From Methylobacterium sp. W2 (lineage in GTDB: Bacteria > Pseudomonadota > Alphaproteobacteria > Rhizobiales > Beijerinckiaceae): a stretch of 64,000 nucleotides of DNA. The notes beneath the pieces are model-generated. The model had not been told where the DNA came from and did not search any database. It was given only the letters and a program-made list of their open reading frames with translations. Numbering within the stretch: position 1 is the stretch's first letter; each line of letters starts with the position of its first letter. The stretch covers positions 1 through 64,000 of the forward strand of contig NZ_VMOA01000018.1 in assembly GCF_020662345.1 (NCBI RefSeq), in the 5' to 3' direction. This document shows positions 1-8,495 of the stretch, one piece after another. The position numbers were made by a program, and so were the translations under genes.

Positions 1-45
1 CAGGGCAAAGGCGATCTGTTCATTCGTGAAGCGTTTGCGAGGCAT
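1..45 (-). CDS. IS3-family transposase OrfA, N-terminus only (runs off the window)
   Basis: The minus strand reads MPRKRFTNEQIAFAL, the usual opening of IS3-family OrfA, whose helix-turn-helix part binds the element ends. A strong ribosome binding site (AAGGAGGGTGG) lies just upstream. The rest of the gene lies left of position 1, so whether it is intact cannot be said. It follows directly after the remnant of a different IS3-type transposase on the same strand, which suggests two elements inserted side by side. Confidence 0.7.
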   Translation of the reverse strand, partial: MPRKRFTNEQIAFAL

Positions 46-89
46 GGCATCCACCCTCCTTCAGGGTTCAGGATGCCCGAAAAACTTGC

Positions 90-806
90 GCTCAGCGCGG
101 ACCACTTTGCTGGGTCAGGGTCAGGTCGCGTGACGATGGCGGGGTGAGCGAGCGGCGCTGAGCTACTTGGTTCCGTTGGCCAGATAACGACCTCCGGTGC
201 AGGTGGCTGGTAGCCCAGCGACGAGTGCGGTCGGATAGTATTGTAGTCTTTCCGCCACTGCTCGATGACGACACTGGCTTCCTTGAGGGTGTAGAACACC
301 TCGCCGTTGAGGAGTTCGTCGCGGAGCTTCGCGTTGAAGCTCTCGCAGTACCCGTTCTCCCATGGACTGCCCGGCTCGATGTAGGCGGTCAATGATCCAA
401 CCGCCGCGATCCAGTCCTGAACAGCCTTGGCGATGAACTCCGGCCCGTTGTCCGAGCGGATGTGACCGGGCACCCCGCGAAGACTGAACAGGTCCGAGAG
501 CACGTCGATCACGTCCAGCGCCTTGAGCTTACGAGCGACCCGGATTCCCGATGCGGCCTCCTTGAGGATGAGCTTCTCCAAGGTCAGGTCGGAGATCGCC
601 CGACGAAGCCGTTGGTTCTCCGTCTCCAGGGACTTCAGCCGTTTGACCTGGTCACCCTTCAGGCCGCCGTACTCAGAGCGCCAGCGATAATACGTAACCT
701 CGGTTACCTCGATGGACCGGATTGCTTCGGCAACCTTGCGACGCTCGAAAGCATCGCTCCAATCGGCGATGATCCTTTCGTCAGCCTTCCGACCCTGGCA
801 GATTGA
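90..806 (-). pseudogene. IS3-family transposase remnant (OrfA fused to OrfB C-terminus)
   Basis: Read on the minus strand, one open frame carries the end of an OrfA (VTYYRWRSEYGGLK, then a leucine-zipper-like stretch and LTLEKLILKEAASG) running straight into the catalytic C-terminal part of OrfB (IRSDNGPEF, SPWENGYCESFNAKLRDEL, RPHSSLGYQPP). The OrfA N-terminus is degenerate. The first half of OrfB, including the first aspartate region of the DDE site and the frameshift zone, is missing. This is an internally deleted element that should not transpose. The frame stays open to the window edge, past the usual end of OrfB. Confidence 0.75.
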
Positions 807-1126
807 TCCTCCTGGCCCAGGCCGGTGATCGTGGTGGCCCTCAAAGAGCTACACCACGCCACGGGACACGACCCCGATTTTACAGGAAGTGTGAGATGTG
901 GTCACTCGGGCGGCAGGGAGACCAGTGGCCTTGTGTAGCCTAGTTCGCAAGGTCGGCGGTGGTGGGCCAGAGCACTTGATGAAAGGATGATCGTTCGAGC
1001 GTTGATGAGGCCGGGCCGCCCGCGCTTCCTCTGTGTATTTAGATACGCGTCGGGGCGATGCGTCAGTATGCCGTGAGGCCTGTTTCTGAACAATACGAAC
1101 TAAATGCTTTTTCCCGTACGTGTTGT
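807..1126. other. Gap without a supported gene next to the IS remnant
   Basis: No reading frame here looks like a protein gene. The stretch around 837-900, read on the minus strand, has the look of the end of an insertion sequence, but I could not find matching terminal repeats. From about 1000 onward the base composition becomes noticeably more AT-rich than the rest of the window, consistent with acquired DNA. Confidence 0.4.
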
Positions 1127-1363
1127 CTAGCTTATCTTCCTAAAGCAGAGGAGCAGAACCGTGGGTGGCGGGATCAATCCGTTCTTCGAGCTCAGAAGTT
1201 CTGCGTAAGAGATGCGGAGGTGGACGTTGCTAAGCTGCAACTCGACCATTTTGGCAATGACGAGATCAGACGAATAGGGAAAAAGCGGCTTCATCCGCCA
1301 CCTATGCAGAATTATTCGATCCGGGATCTCGTGATCCGCAGCGAGGAACTCATTCGGTTTCAC
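1127..1363 (-). CDS. Small hypothetical protein coupled to the XRE gene (doubtful)
   Basis: A 78-residue frame starts inside the stop of the XRE regulator gene (ATGA overlap), the arrangement expected for a translationally coupled second gene. I recognise no domain. The composition is AT-rich compared with the window. It could be a small partner protein, for example a toxin-like partner of the regulator, but nothing in the sequence proves it is made; it may be chance. Confidence 0.3.
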   Translation of the reverse strand: MKPNEFLAADHEIPDRIILHRWRMKPLFPYSSDLVIAKMVELQLSNVHLRISYAELLSSKNGLIPPPTVLLLCFRKIS

Positions 1364-1614
1364 GGTATTTCCGTGGCGAACTTCCCGAGCAACCGGTCGA
1401 ACAACTCGCGAGGCTCTGCATCGACGGCCTGTGCAATGGCGATGAACTCCACGAGATCGAGTCGCCGCTCGCCAACTTCGTACTTTGCGACGAACGATTG
1501 CGGTGCCCCGAGCCGCTGAGCAACCTCCTGCTGCGTCAGGCCGACGCGTTGGCGCTCTTGCCTAAGCAGCGCGACCAAGTGTGTGTGCTCTGTCGTGCGA
1601 AGAGTCTTGCGCAT
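1360..1614 (-). CDS. XRE-family helix-turn-helix regulator
   Basis: This 84-residue protein is almost entirely one Cro/C1-type helix-turn-helix domain: LLRQERQRVGLTQQEVAQRL, then GAPQSFVAKYEVGERRLDL and EFIAIAQAVDAEP follow the classic five-helix pattern. Single-domain XRE proteins act as DNA-binding repressors, often of phage, plasmid or toxin-antitoxin genes. It overlaps a possible 78-aa gene downstream by four bases and lies divergent from the nuclease-like gene at 1747, with a 132-base space where an operator could sit. Its target is unknown. Confidence 0.8.
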   Translation of the reverse strand: MRKTLRTTEHTHLVALLRQERQRVGLTQQEVAQRLGAPQSFVAKYEVGERRLDLVEFIAIAQAVDAEPRELFDRLLGKFATEIP

Positions 1615-1746
1615 GCACTCGTTCCGAAGCGCAGCGGGGATCTAACGGTTTTAGGATAATCCCATTTCGGGATATTTCTCTGGACTACAGGCCTTAGCAG
1701 AGCGACACCTGCCTCAGGCGACACCGCCCGACCACAGGATCGATCG

Positions 1747-2910
1747 ATGAACATCGGAACAGGGGTCTTCGTGCTCCGAGACGAGCACACGCTTGTCGCT
1801 ATGCAGGCAGCAAGCTTTGCCACCGAAAACGACTTCCAGCGCCTGTTAGCATCCTTTCCCGAGCTACTTGCGGGCGACCAGATCGATACCGAGGTGCCAC
1901 GTCGCTTCATGCTGGTGGCCCGTGAGAAGGGTATTGCGGCGGAGGAGGGCGGGTCGGACCGTTGGTCGCTCGATCACCTCTTCCTCGACCAGGATGGAAT
2001 CCCAACGCTGGTCGAAGTCAAACGCGGCACCGATACCCGGATCCGCCGCGAGGTCGTTGGACAAATGCTCGACTACGCCGCGAACGCGGTCTTGCACTGG
2101 CCCCTCGACACCCTCAGGGCGCATTTCGGGGCGCGATGCGAAGCGGAGGGCCGCAACCCAGTCGAGACCCTCAAGGATCTGATCGGCCCAGATGTTGAAG
2201 CAGAGACCTTCTGGGACGGGGTGCGAATCAACCTACAGGCTGGGCGAGTTCGGCTCCTGTTTGTAGCCGACAAGATCCCATCCGAGCTGCGACGCGTGGT
2301 GGAATTCCTCAACCGACAGATGCAGCCGGCCGAGGTGCTTGCGGTCGAACTTCGCCAATACGAAGGGCAGGGGCTGAAGACTCTGGTGCCGATCGTTCTG
2401 GGCCGGTCTGAAGCCACGAAGGATCGCAAGAGCAGTCCAAGCCGCTCCGTGCTGCCAAAGCGCGCCTGGGACGAGGCAACGGTCATGGCGGAGATCGTCG
2501 CGCGCGGTGACGAAGCAGTATCGGCGACTGTCGGCTCGATTGTACACTGGATGCATCGAAAGGCTGACCGCATTGCTTTCAACACCAGTCCAAATTTTGG
2601 CGCACTCGGGGCGGTATTCGAGGTAGACGGCTCGGTTATCCCGGCGCTCAGGATCTTCACCGACGGGACTATGGCGGTTTACTTCGAGTACATGCTCGGC
2701 AAACCGGTCTTCGATGCTCTACCGCTCCGGCAGGAACTCCTTGACCGACTGAATGCAGTCCCTGGTATACGTCTGCCGCCCGACGCGGTTTCGAAGCGTA
2801 AGACGATCCCTCTTGCTGGTCTCACGCCGACCTCGGTCGAGGCATTCCTCGCCGCGATGGACTGGTTTGTCGATACGCTGCGCAGCGGCGCTCAAAAGGC
2901 GGAGTCCTGA
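1747..2910 (+). CDS. PD-(D/E)XK nuclease-like protein
   Basis: A 387-residue protein whose N-terminal ~150 residues carry a PD-(D/E)XK signature: Asp76 in SLDHLFLDQDG, then Glu90-Val-Lys92 in TLVEVKRG, then a QxxxY-type motif at Gln106-Tyr110 (QMLDY). This fold is shared by restriction, repair and recombination nucleases. The C-terminal 230 residues contain no domain I recognise and may bind a partner or substrate. The gene is followed after two bases by a secreted-type protein on the same strand, so the two are probably cotranscribed, and it lies divergent from an XRE regulator. A defence or DNA-repair role is an inference. Confidence 0.7.
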   Translation: MNIGTGVFVLRDEHTLVAMQAASFATENDFQRLLASFPELLAGDQIDTEVPRRFMLVAREKGIAAEEGGSDRWSLDHLFLDQDGIPTLVEVKRGTDTRIRREVVGQMLDYAANAVLHWPLDTLRAHFGARCEAEGRNPVETLKDLIGPDVEAETFWDGVRINLQAGRVRLLFVADKIPSELRRVVEFLNRQMQPAEVLAVELRQYEGQGLKTLVPIVLGRSEATKDRKSSPSRSVLPKRAWDEATVMAEIVARGDEAVSATVGSIVHWMHRKADRIAFNTSPNFGALGAVFEVDGSVIPALRIFTDGTMAVYFEYMLGKPVFDALPLRQELLDRLNAVPGIRLPPDAVSKRKTIPLAGLTPTSVEAFLAAMDWFVDTLRSGAQKAES

Positions 2911-2912
2911 CC

Positions 2913-3695
2913 ATGCGCTCCTTGCTGGTCGCAACGACTGCGCTCTTTGCATTCATACCAAGTGAGTATGCGATCGATAGCGCACGGCGACGTGTGATTG
3001 AGGAGGCCTGTCCTGCCTACGAACGGGAGGAGAAGGGGCCGAACGGGGTGATGTCGCCGCGCGAAATGCGCTGCCGTCTGTCGATGGGCGAGAGCTACGC
3101 GGAAATTGATGAGGACATCACCGTCTTGCAGAGCATGCAGGCAGAGCGACAACAGCTTGATGAGAAGTCACGCGCGCAAGCCCTCGCACGCGCCTCGCGG
3201 GAGCGGGACACGGCGCTGCAGTCAGCCCCCGATTTGTGTCGACGCATGGTCCAGGAGCACAAGGAAGGCCGGTGGTTTACGTCTCGGGCGATCGCTTCGT
3301 CCCTACTGAGCGACGACGCAGGCGACGCTGAGCGGATTGATCCTGCCTCGATATCGGGAGTGACCCGGTTCATGGATGTGCTCGGACACAACTACGGCGA
3401 AACCGATCAGCGTGCGCTCGTGCTGAGCGCCACCTCGGAGGACAGGTTCAAGCAGTTCGAGGGTTTCAACACACTTCTCGATCGGATTGGTGCAAACCTC
3501 AGGACAAAAGCACAGCGCGCGCAGTTCTATGAAGAGACCGGACGCCGGTCGGGCGGCCCTGTGCAGAGAGTGCCCAGTACGAAAGACTACGCCTTCAGAT
3601 GCTATCTCGAGCAGCAGTTCGGCTCACTCCAGGTCGACCCATTCGATCGCGCCATGAAGCTCGACGCTTCGGGCCGCTACATTGGCCGGCGCTGA
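2913..3695 (+). CDS. Hypothetical protein with an N-terminal signal-like segment
   Basis: A 260-residue protein I do not recognise. The first ~20 residues (MRSLLVATTALFAFIPSEYA) look like an export signal. Residues ~60-105 are rich in Glu, Gln, Arg and Ala and could form a coiled coil. Three Cys (near residues 33, 54 and 109) and one near the C-terminus (FRCYLEQQFG) could pair in the periplasm. It starts two bases after the nuclease-like gene, which implies one transcript and perhaps a shared function. Confidence 0.6.
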   Translation: MRSLLVATTALFAFIPSEYAIDSARRRVIEEACPAYEREEKGPNGVMSPREMRCRLSMGESYAEIDEDITVLQSMQAERQQLDEKSRAQALARASRERDTALQSAPDLCRRMVQEHKEGRWFTSRAIASSLLSDDAGDAERIDPASISGVTRFMDVLGHNYGETDQRALVLSATSEDRFKQFEGFNTLLDRIGANLRTKAQRAQFYEETGRRSGGPVQRVPSTKDYAFRCYLEQQFGSLQVDPFDRAMKLDASGRYIGRR

Positions 3696-3843
3696 GCAAA
3701 TTCCGTAACATCACCCTTGGCTCAGTCTAATAAGACGCCATCTTTGGAAAAAGTACCGCTGGATGCGAGGCTGTAGTTCGGCTGCGAAGCATGCCCTTCG
3801 TACAATCTCAGCTCACGCCCTACACACTTAAAAAAATCAAGTT

Positions 3844-5289
3844 TCACCGCCGCAATACGGTCTCGCGGCGCACAGGGTTGCGCCGAACAAGGGGCCGGCT
3901 CACGGGCGTGCGCGCGGTCAGGTAGTTCAGCGCCTGGCTTGTGGAATCGACTTGATCGTCGTGTCGCCCATTCGGGAAAGCGAGGATCTCGGACATGTAT
4001 TCTGCCAACCAGGGCGCGTCAGCGGGCAGGTGAACCTGCCCCGCTTCGAAGCGTGCTGACTGAGCCAGAAGCCGAGCCTCCTTGTCGTAGCGCGGGCGAT
4101 GCAAGCTTGGGCGCAGCAGTCCGCGTCGATCAAGGTCCTGGGCCACGGCACGGCCTAGTTCGGTGTTCTCGATGAGGGTCGTGTGAGCCTGCCAGTGCTC
4201 GGAGAGCCGTACGATGCCGCGGCGCAGCTCTGGAACCTCAAGGCGCTCGCGCACCACATCGAGAAGGTAGTAGTCCAGCCCTACCGCCCCCCAGACCGTG
4301 CCGACGCTGAAGTCGCTGGCTTCTCCAAGTGTAGACGCGGTGTCCCATGAAACCACCACTTGGTCGAAATCTTCTGGCTGCTCGGCATCTGAGTAGAAAC
4401 GCAGCCAGGCGCGTTTGATGACATTTCCGCCGGGCGGAACCGGATCCTGGAGGTATTGAGCCTGGAAAGTCAGCGAGCCTTGCGCGCGCCGCACCGCTTC
4501 CAGCACCTCCCTGGGCTCGCGTGCCGCGTGCAGTAGCTCTCCCGCCTCGCGGCGGTAAATGTCCCCCGGTGTATCCGAGAGTGCGTGCTCGCTTGCTTCC
4601 GCGGCGATCGCGGGCAGCGAAACCACCTCCCATTCATCTCGACCGAGCACATGTCCAACAAGGTCGTCCTGATGCAGTCGCTGCATGACGATGACCACCG
4701 CGCCCCGCTGTTTGTCGTTCAGACGGGTCAGCAATGTGTTGTCGTAGAACTCCGTCACGCGCCGTCGCTCGGCCTGTGAGAGCGCGTCGAGTGCCTTAAT
4801 CGGATCGTCGATGATGACGATATCGGCACCACGCCCCAGCACCGCCCCGCCGACACCCGCGGCGAAGGTCGAGCCGTATTGCGTTGTTCTCAGTTCGAGA
4901 TCGCGCGGACGCGGGCCGGCAAGCTGCATCGTGGGGAAGAGGTCACGATACCACGTACTCTGGGCGACCGTACGCCGGTCGACGCTGAATTTCCGTGCAA
5001 GGTCCTCAGTATGCGAGATGCAGATGAGGCGGCGCGTGGGATCGTGGCCGAGGAGGAACAATGGCCAAGCGACCGAGGCCATGAGCGACTTGCCCGAGCG
5101 CGGAGGCACATTGATGATCAATCGACGGACCTCGCCGCGCATGACGCGCGACAAGGACCAGCAGATTGTCTCGTAGTGCCAGTTCGGGGCAAAGGCCGTG
5201 CCGGGCTCAAGCGTGGCAAACACGCGCTCAACGAAAGCGGGCAGGTCGCGGCGCAGCAGCGCCCGCAGAAGGACAGCGCGATCGCTCAT
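3844..5289 (-). CDS. Phage terminase large subunit (packaging ATPase-nuclease)
   Basis: A 481-residue protein with both terminase engines. The N-terminal ATPase has Walker A PPRSGKS (62-68) and Walker B DIVIIDD (156-162). The C-terminal RNase H-like nuclease has Asp316 (SWDTA), Glu374 (LIENTELG) and the acidic cluster GRHDDQVDS (441-449). In phages this enzyme cuts and translocates DNA into the capsid. Here it is complete but has no portal, capsid or tail gene nearby. Its start overlaps the DUF5681 gene by four bases (ATGA), so it is translationally coupled to that gene. Confidence 0.9.
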   Translation of the reverse strand: MSDRAVLLRALLRRDLPAFVERVFATLEPGTAFAPNWHYETICWSLSRVMRGEVRRLIINVPPRSGKSLMASVAWPLFLLGHDPTRRLICISHTEDLARKFSVDRRTVAQSTWYRDLFPTMQLAGPRPRDLELRTTQYGSTFAAGVGGAVLGRGADIVIIDDPIKALDALSQAERRRVTEFYDNTLLTRLNDKQRGAVVIVMQRLHQDDLVGHVLGRDEWEVVSLPAIAAEASEHALSDTPGDIYRREAGELLHAAREPREVLEAVRRAQGSLTFQAQYLQDPVPPGGNVIKRAWLRFYSDAEQPEDFDQVVVSWDTASTLGEASDFSVGTVWGAVGLDYYLLDVVRERLEVPELRRGIVRLSEHWQAHTTLIENTELGRAVAQDLDRRGLLRPSLHRPRYDKEARLLAQSARFEAGQVHLPADAPWLAEYMSEILAFPNGRHDDQVDSTSQALNYLTARTPVSRPLVRRNPVRRETVLRR

Positions 5290-5681
5290 GGCGCGCTCTC
5301 CCCGTCCTGCGTCCGACGCGCTCGGCGTATCTCGCGCGCGAGATACGCCTCGAGGGTATTTTCCTCCTCAGCCAGCAAGGCACCGATCTCGACTGCCGGG
5401 TCGCCCTTCGACGTTTCGCGGATCAGTGCGTCGAGTTTGAGAACGCTTAGCGCAATGCGCGGGTCCTTGAATCCACGCACGCACAATGAGCGCAGGAGGG
5501 CTTCACGAATGCTGATGCGAGCCGGCTGACCCGGCGCGTTGTTTTGCACCTCTTCGTCTAGGATTTTACCGAGGAGCGCGTCAGGCGCAGGTTTCGGCTT
5601 GGATGGGCGTCCCTTTGAATTGCCAGAGACGCCCTTGACGAAACGGCCGCCCGTAGTCCGCCGACTTGTCTGATCCGCCAT
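5286..5681 (-). CDS. DUF5681 protein, terminase partner
   Basis: The N-terminus has the DUF5681 signature (GRFVKGVSGNSKGRPSKPKP), a basic motif found in small proteins encoded beside terminases. The remainder is helical and acidic. I chose the internal Met at 5681 because the signature normally lies ~15 residues from the start; the open frame extends up to 5783 without similarity. It probably serves as a small-terminase-like or DNA-binding partner of the downstream large subunit, with which it overlaps. The exact function of DUF5681 is unknown. Confidence 0.75.
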   Translation of the reverse strand: MADQTSRRTTGGRFVKGVSGNSKGRPSKPKPAPDALLGKILDEEVQNNAPGQPARISIREALLRSLCVRGFKDPRIALSVLKLDALIRETSKGDPAVEIGALLAEEENTLEAYLAREIRRARRTQDGESAP

Positions 5682-5793
5682 CGCAAGATCATCGATCCCT
5701 CCGAAGGCCTCGGCGCGATCGAGCGCACCTTGCGAGTGGGAGCGGCCTGTACCGCCCCGCGTGTCCAGGCGTGTGCGTGCCATAGCCGCTACC

Positions 5794-7257
5794 TTACGCC
5801 AGCGCCACAGCAGAGCGGCAAGCTCGATCCGCGGCTTCCGTCTGCGAAGGAACCTGCGAATCCGAACGCTCGCGAACCCTCATCGCGGCTATCTCGTCAA
5901 AGGTCAGGCCGGTCCCAACGTGGCGGGCCGGGGCCCCGGTCGCCGCCTCCATCCGGCGCACTGCCACGTCGACGTAGGCTGGGTCCAGCTCGATGCCGAG
6001 CCCGAGCCGGCGTGTTCGGTGAGCAGCGAGCAAGGTCGTGCCCGAGCCACAAAATGGGTCGAGAACGATACCACCAGGGTGGGAGGTATCGAGGAGGGCG
6101 TCTGCGACCAATCCGATCGGCTTGACCGTGGGATGCATCCCGAGCGCTTCTTTTCGAACTCGCCCAAATTGCGCCAAGCCCGGCGCCTGCCAGACCGTCG
6201 TGCGGTTGCGCCCGTGTCGCCCAAGCTCGACGTTGTTGATGTGGGCCGCCTTACCGCACTTCATGATCAGGATGTACTCGGCCTGATGGCGATAGAGCGA
6301 GCCCATGCCACCCGAGCCTTTGTCCCAGACGCAGAGGTTCTGCTGAACAAGCCCAACACGACGTGCGGCCGACACCAGGGGATGCATGCCACGCCAGTCG
6401 ATACACAAATCCACAATGGCACCATCCTGTAGATAGGCGAGCATGGGCGAGAGGAAGCCTTCGAAGAAGGTCATCGCCTCATCCTCGCTCATCCCCGAGC
6501 CCTCGACGAACTCCCGGTGGCTGCGGCTGACATGCCCCTGAATCGCGCAGCCGTAGGGTGGGTCGGTGAACACCATCTGTACCCGATCCCGTCCAAGGAG
6601 CGTGGCGTAGCCCGTGCTCTCACGGGAGTTGGCACAGAGAAGTTTGTGACCCGCTGAGAAATGCCAGAGGTCGCCAATGCGCGACACCCGCGGTCCGCTT
6701 ATCGATTCGGCATTCATTCCATCGAGATCGTCGGTTTCCGGATCGCGGGCCGCAAGGGCGAGATCAATCTCAGGCATGCTGAAGCCGGTAAACGCGATCA
6801 GGTCGGGATCCACCGCCAAAAGATCGGCAAACTCAGCTGCTAGTGCGATGGGATCCCAAGTGCTTTGCTCGGCAAGCTTGTTCAGCGACAAGCGCAATGC
6901 CCGCACTTCGACAGCGGAGAGGTGATCGATCACGATCGTGGGCACGGTCTCGCGGCCCAGCATACGGCAGGCATCCAAGATCCCGTGGCCATCGATGATC
7001 TCGCCGGTACCCGTCACCAGCAAGGGTACAACGCAGCCGAAGCGAGCGATATTCGCCGCGAGCCGCTCGACCTGGCCTCGACCGCGGCGGCGAAGCTGGC
7101 GCAAAACAGGAGACAGTGCAGCGAGGGGCTGTATAGTAATCGCAATGATTGACCCGTCTCGACCAGTCTTAGATGGAGCGACGTTCGAAACAAGAGGAGT
7201 AGCAGCCATGCTACGGATGCGCACACGTGGTGTGAAAGAAGGTATCGTAGCAGTCAT
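5794..7257 (-). CDS. ParB-domain / beta-class DNA methyltransferase fusion
   Basis: A ~487-residue fusion. The N-terminal part is a ParB/sulfiredoxin-like domain (VERLAANIARFGCVVPLLV, EIIDGHGILDACRMLG). The C-terminal part is an amino-methyltransferase with the catalytic motif DPPYG (residues 232-236) before the AdoMet motif DPFCGSGTT (400-408), the beta-class order of CcrM-like N6-adenine/N4-cytosine enzymes. Such fusions occur in phages and plasmids. The Met at 7257 has a GAGG site five bases upstream; a Met at 7209 is an alternative. It precedes DUF5681 and terminase on the same strand and probably forms one unit with them. No restriction enzyme is adjacent. Confidence 0.85.
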   Translation of the reverse strand: MTATIPSFTPRVRIRSMAATPLVSNVAPSKTGRDGSIIAITIQPLAALSPVLRQLRRRGRGQVERLAANIARFGCVVPLLVTGTGEIIDGHGILDACRMLGRETVPTIVIDHLSAVEVRALRLSLNKLAEQSTWDPIALAAEFADLLAVDPDLIAFTGFSMPEIDLALAARDPETDDLDGMNAESISGPRVSRIGDLWHFSAGHKLLCANSRESTGYATLLGRDRVQMVFTDPPYGCAIQGHVSRSHREFVEGSGMSEDEAMTFFEGFLSPMLAYLQDGAIVDLCIDWRGMHPLVSAARRVGLVQQNLCVWDKGSGGMGSLYRHQAEYILIMKCGKAAHINNVELGRHGRNRTTVWQAPGLAQFGRVRKEALGMHPTVKPIGLVADALLDTSHPGGIVLDPFCGSGTTLLAAHRTRRLGLGIELDPAYVDVAVRRMEAATGAPARHVGTGLTFDEIAAMRVRERSDSQVPSQTEAADRACRSAVALA

Positions 7258-7426
7258 GACAGCCTCGATAAATAAGGGCGCGCAGGTGTCCTCAAAAGCC
7301 AACGCTCGCGACAGAGCGCGGCTGGAACGTTCGAGGATGATCTGCCTTGCCCTCGGCGGCAAAACCGTTCGAGAGATCGACTGCCGGATGCCAGTACGCA
7401 CCAACACCCTGAGCGCCAAGACGTAA
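7256..7426 (+). pseudogene. Possible helix-turn-helix remnant, IS630-transposase-like N-terminus (doubtful)
   Basis: A 56-residue frame contains RARLERSRMICLALGGKTV followed by REIDCRMPVRTNTLSAK, which resembles the first helix-turn-helix of IS630-type transposases but stops before any catalytic part. Its ATG shares the CATG at 7255-7258 with the preferred start of the methyltransferase on the other strand, so only one of the two starts may be real. It could equally be chance antisense sequence. Confidence 0.25.
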
Positions 7427-7952
7427 GTGACGCCGACATAGATGTCAAGAAAAAATAAATGGGCACAAGATCAAGCATGAGGTTAACCAATCGGGGCCAA
7501 CACCATCGTCAACGTTTGGCAGCGACAAACGGCTTGATCCTGTTCTCCACGTGCTTTTAATGCTGGTCACGCCTGTTCCGTCCCTGCTTTATGCTTGGCG
7601 ACATAGAGGACTGTCTCCCGTCCAACTCAATGTAAGACCTCGTAAATTTTGGCAGTGAGCTTACGCTTCGCGCTATCCAATCCTGATCTACAGGGCAAAA
7701 ACAGGTCGAACAGGTAGAGACGGGTTCGCACTCGACTGCGTCCACCACCAGGTTTCTTTCAAGCCCCTGGTGAACAACGATCTTGTGAGGATCGCGCCGT
7801 CGCCTCGACGACCGCGCGGCCCGTCCTTGCCACCGCCATGAGACGGTGGTTTCGAGCGCCATCGGACGGCGTTTCGAGCGCCATCCGACCCCCTTTATCC
7901 CTCCAGGCGTCCCATGCGGGATGGCGGTGGTCCGTACCGGTGCGAAACCGGC
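7427..7952. other. 526-bp gap without a supported gene; one short tandem repeat
   Basis: Open frames here show no protein-like character and no motif I recognise. The composition from 7440 to 7700 is lower in GC than the neighbours. At about 7848-7891 a unit beginning GTTTCGAGCGCCATC occurs twice in tandem with a 22-base period. It lies downstream of the sigma factor gene and marks the border between the acquired left end and the more ordinary chromosome. Confidence 0.5.
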
Positions 7953-8495
7953 TCAGGACGCCGCGGATCGGCACAGGGCCGTGCCGTCCCGAATCATGAA
8001 ATTCACCAGCGTCGGGGAGACGCCGTTCTCACGGGCGAGGACGGTCTGCGGAACGCCGTCGATCCTGTGGGCGAGGAAGACCCGGCGGGTCCGCTCCGAC
8101 GTCGTCTCCAGCGCGGCCAGGACGGCCTTCAGGGCTTGGCATTGTTCGAGGTGGTCCTGCGGGCAGGTGCAGGGGGCGGGCACGGCCTCGGCCTGATCGT
8201 CCGGCACGAAGCGGCAGCGCTCGCGGAGGGTGCGGCGCGCCCAGTCGATGGCGGCGTTCCGCACCATCCGCCGCAGATACGGCTGCGGCGCCTCGATGCG
8301 GCGCCCCCGACGCAGGTCAGCGGCCGGCTCCTCGCAGAGCTTGAGCACCACCTCCTGCACCACATCCTCGGCTGCGGCGCGATCGTGCAGGATCTGCGTC
8401 GCGTAGGCCACGAGGCTCGATTGTTCGGCGATGAGAGCGGCCAGCAGCGGAGCGTCGATGTCGCTGCGCGTCTCGTGCGTATGACGTTGTCCCAT
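7953..8495 (-). CDS. ECF-family RNA polymerase sigma factor
   Basis: A 180-residue sigma-70-family factor. Region 2 includes LVAYATQILHDRAAAEDVVQ followed by EVVLKLCEE; region 4 includes RRVFLAHRIDGVPQTVLARE and a recognition helix ending in VNFMIRDG. It resembles FecI-type factors that switch on iron-uptake genes. I chose the ATG at 8495, which has an AAGAAGGT site upstream; the frame extends to 8570 without similarity. No FecR-like anti-sigma gene is adjacent. The divergent siderophore-type acyltransferase gene supports a role in metal acquisition, but that is inference. Confidence 0.85.
   Translation of the reverse strand: MGQRHTHETRSDIDAPLLAALIAEQSSLVAYATQILHDRAAAEDVVQEVVLKLCEEPAADLRRGRRIEAPQPYLRRMVRNAAIDWARRTLRERCRFVPDDQAEAVPAPCTCPQDHLEQCQALKAVLAALETTSERTRRVFLAHRIDGVPQTVLARENGVSPTLVNFMIRDGTALCRSAAS

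Noticed and set aside
837..900. Possible terminal inverted repeat of a second insertion-sequence family next to the IS3 remnant
   Set aside because: The look is suggestive, but no matching opposite end or transposase of that family is present in the window.
7557..7862. 101-codon minus-strand frame as a gene
   Set aside because: No recognisable domain, biased Arg/Ser composition, no good ribosome binding site and no operon context.
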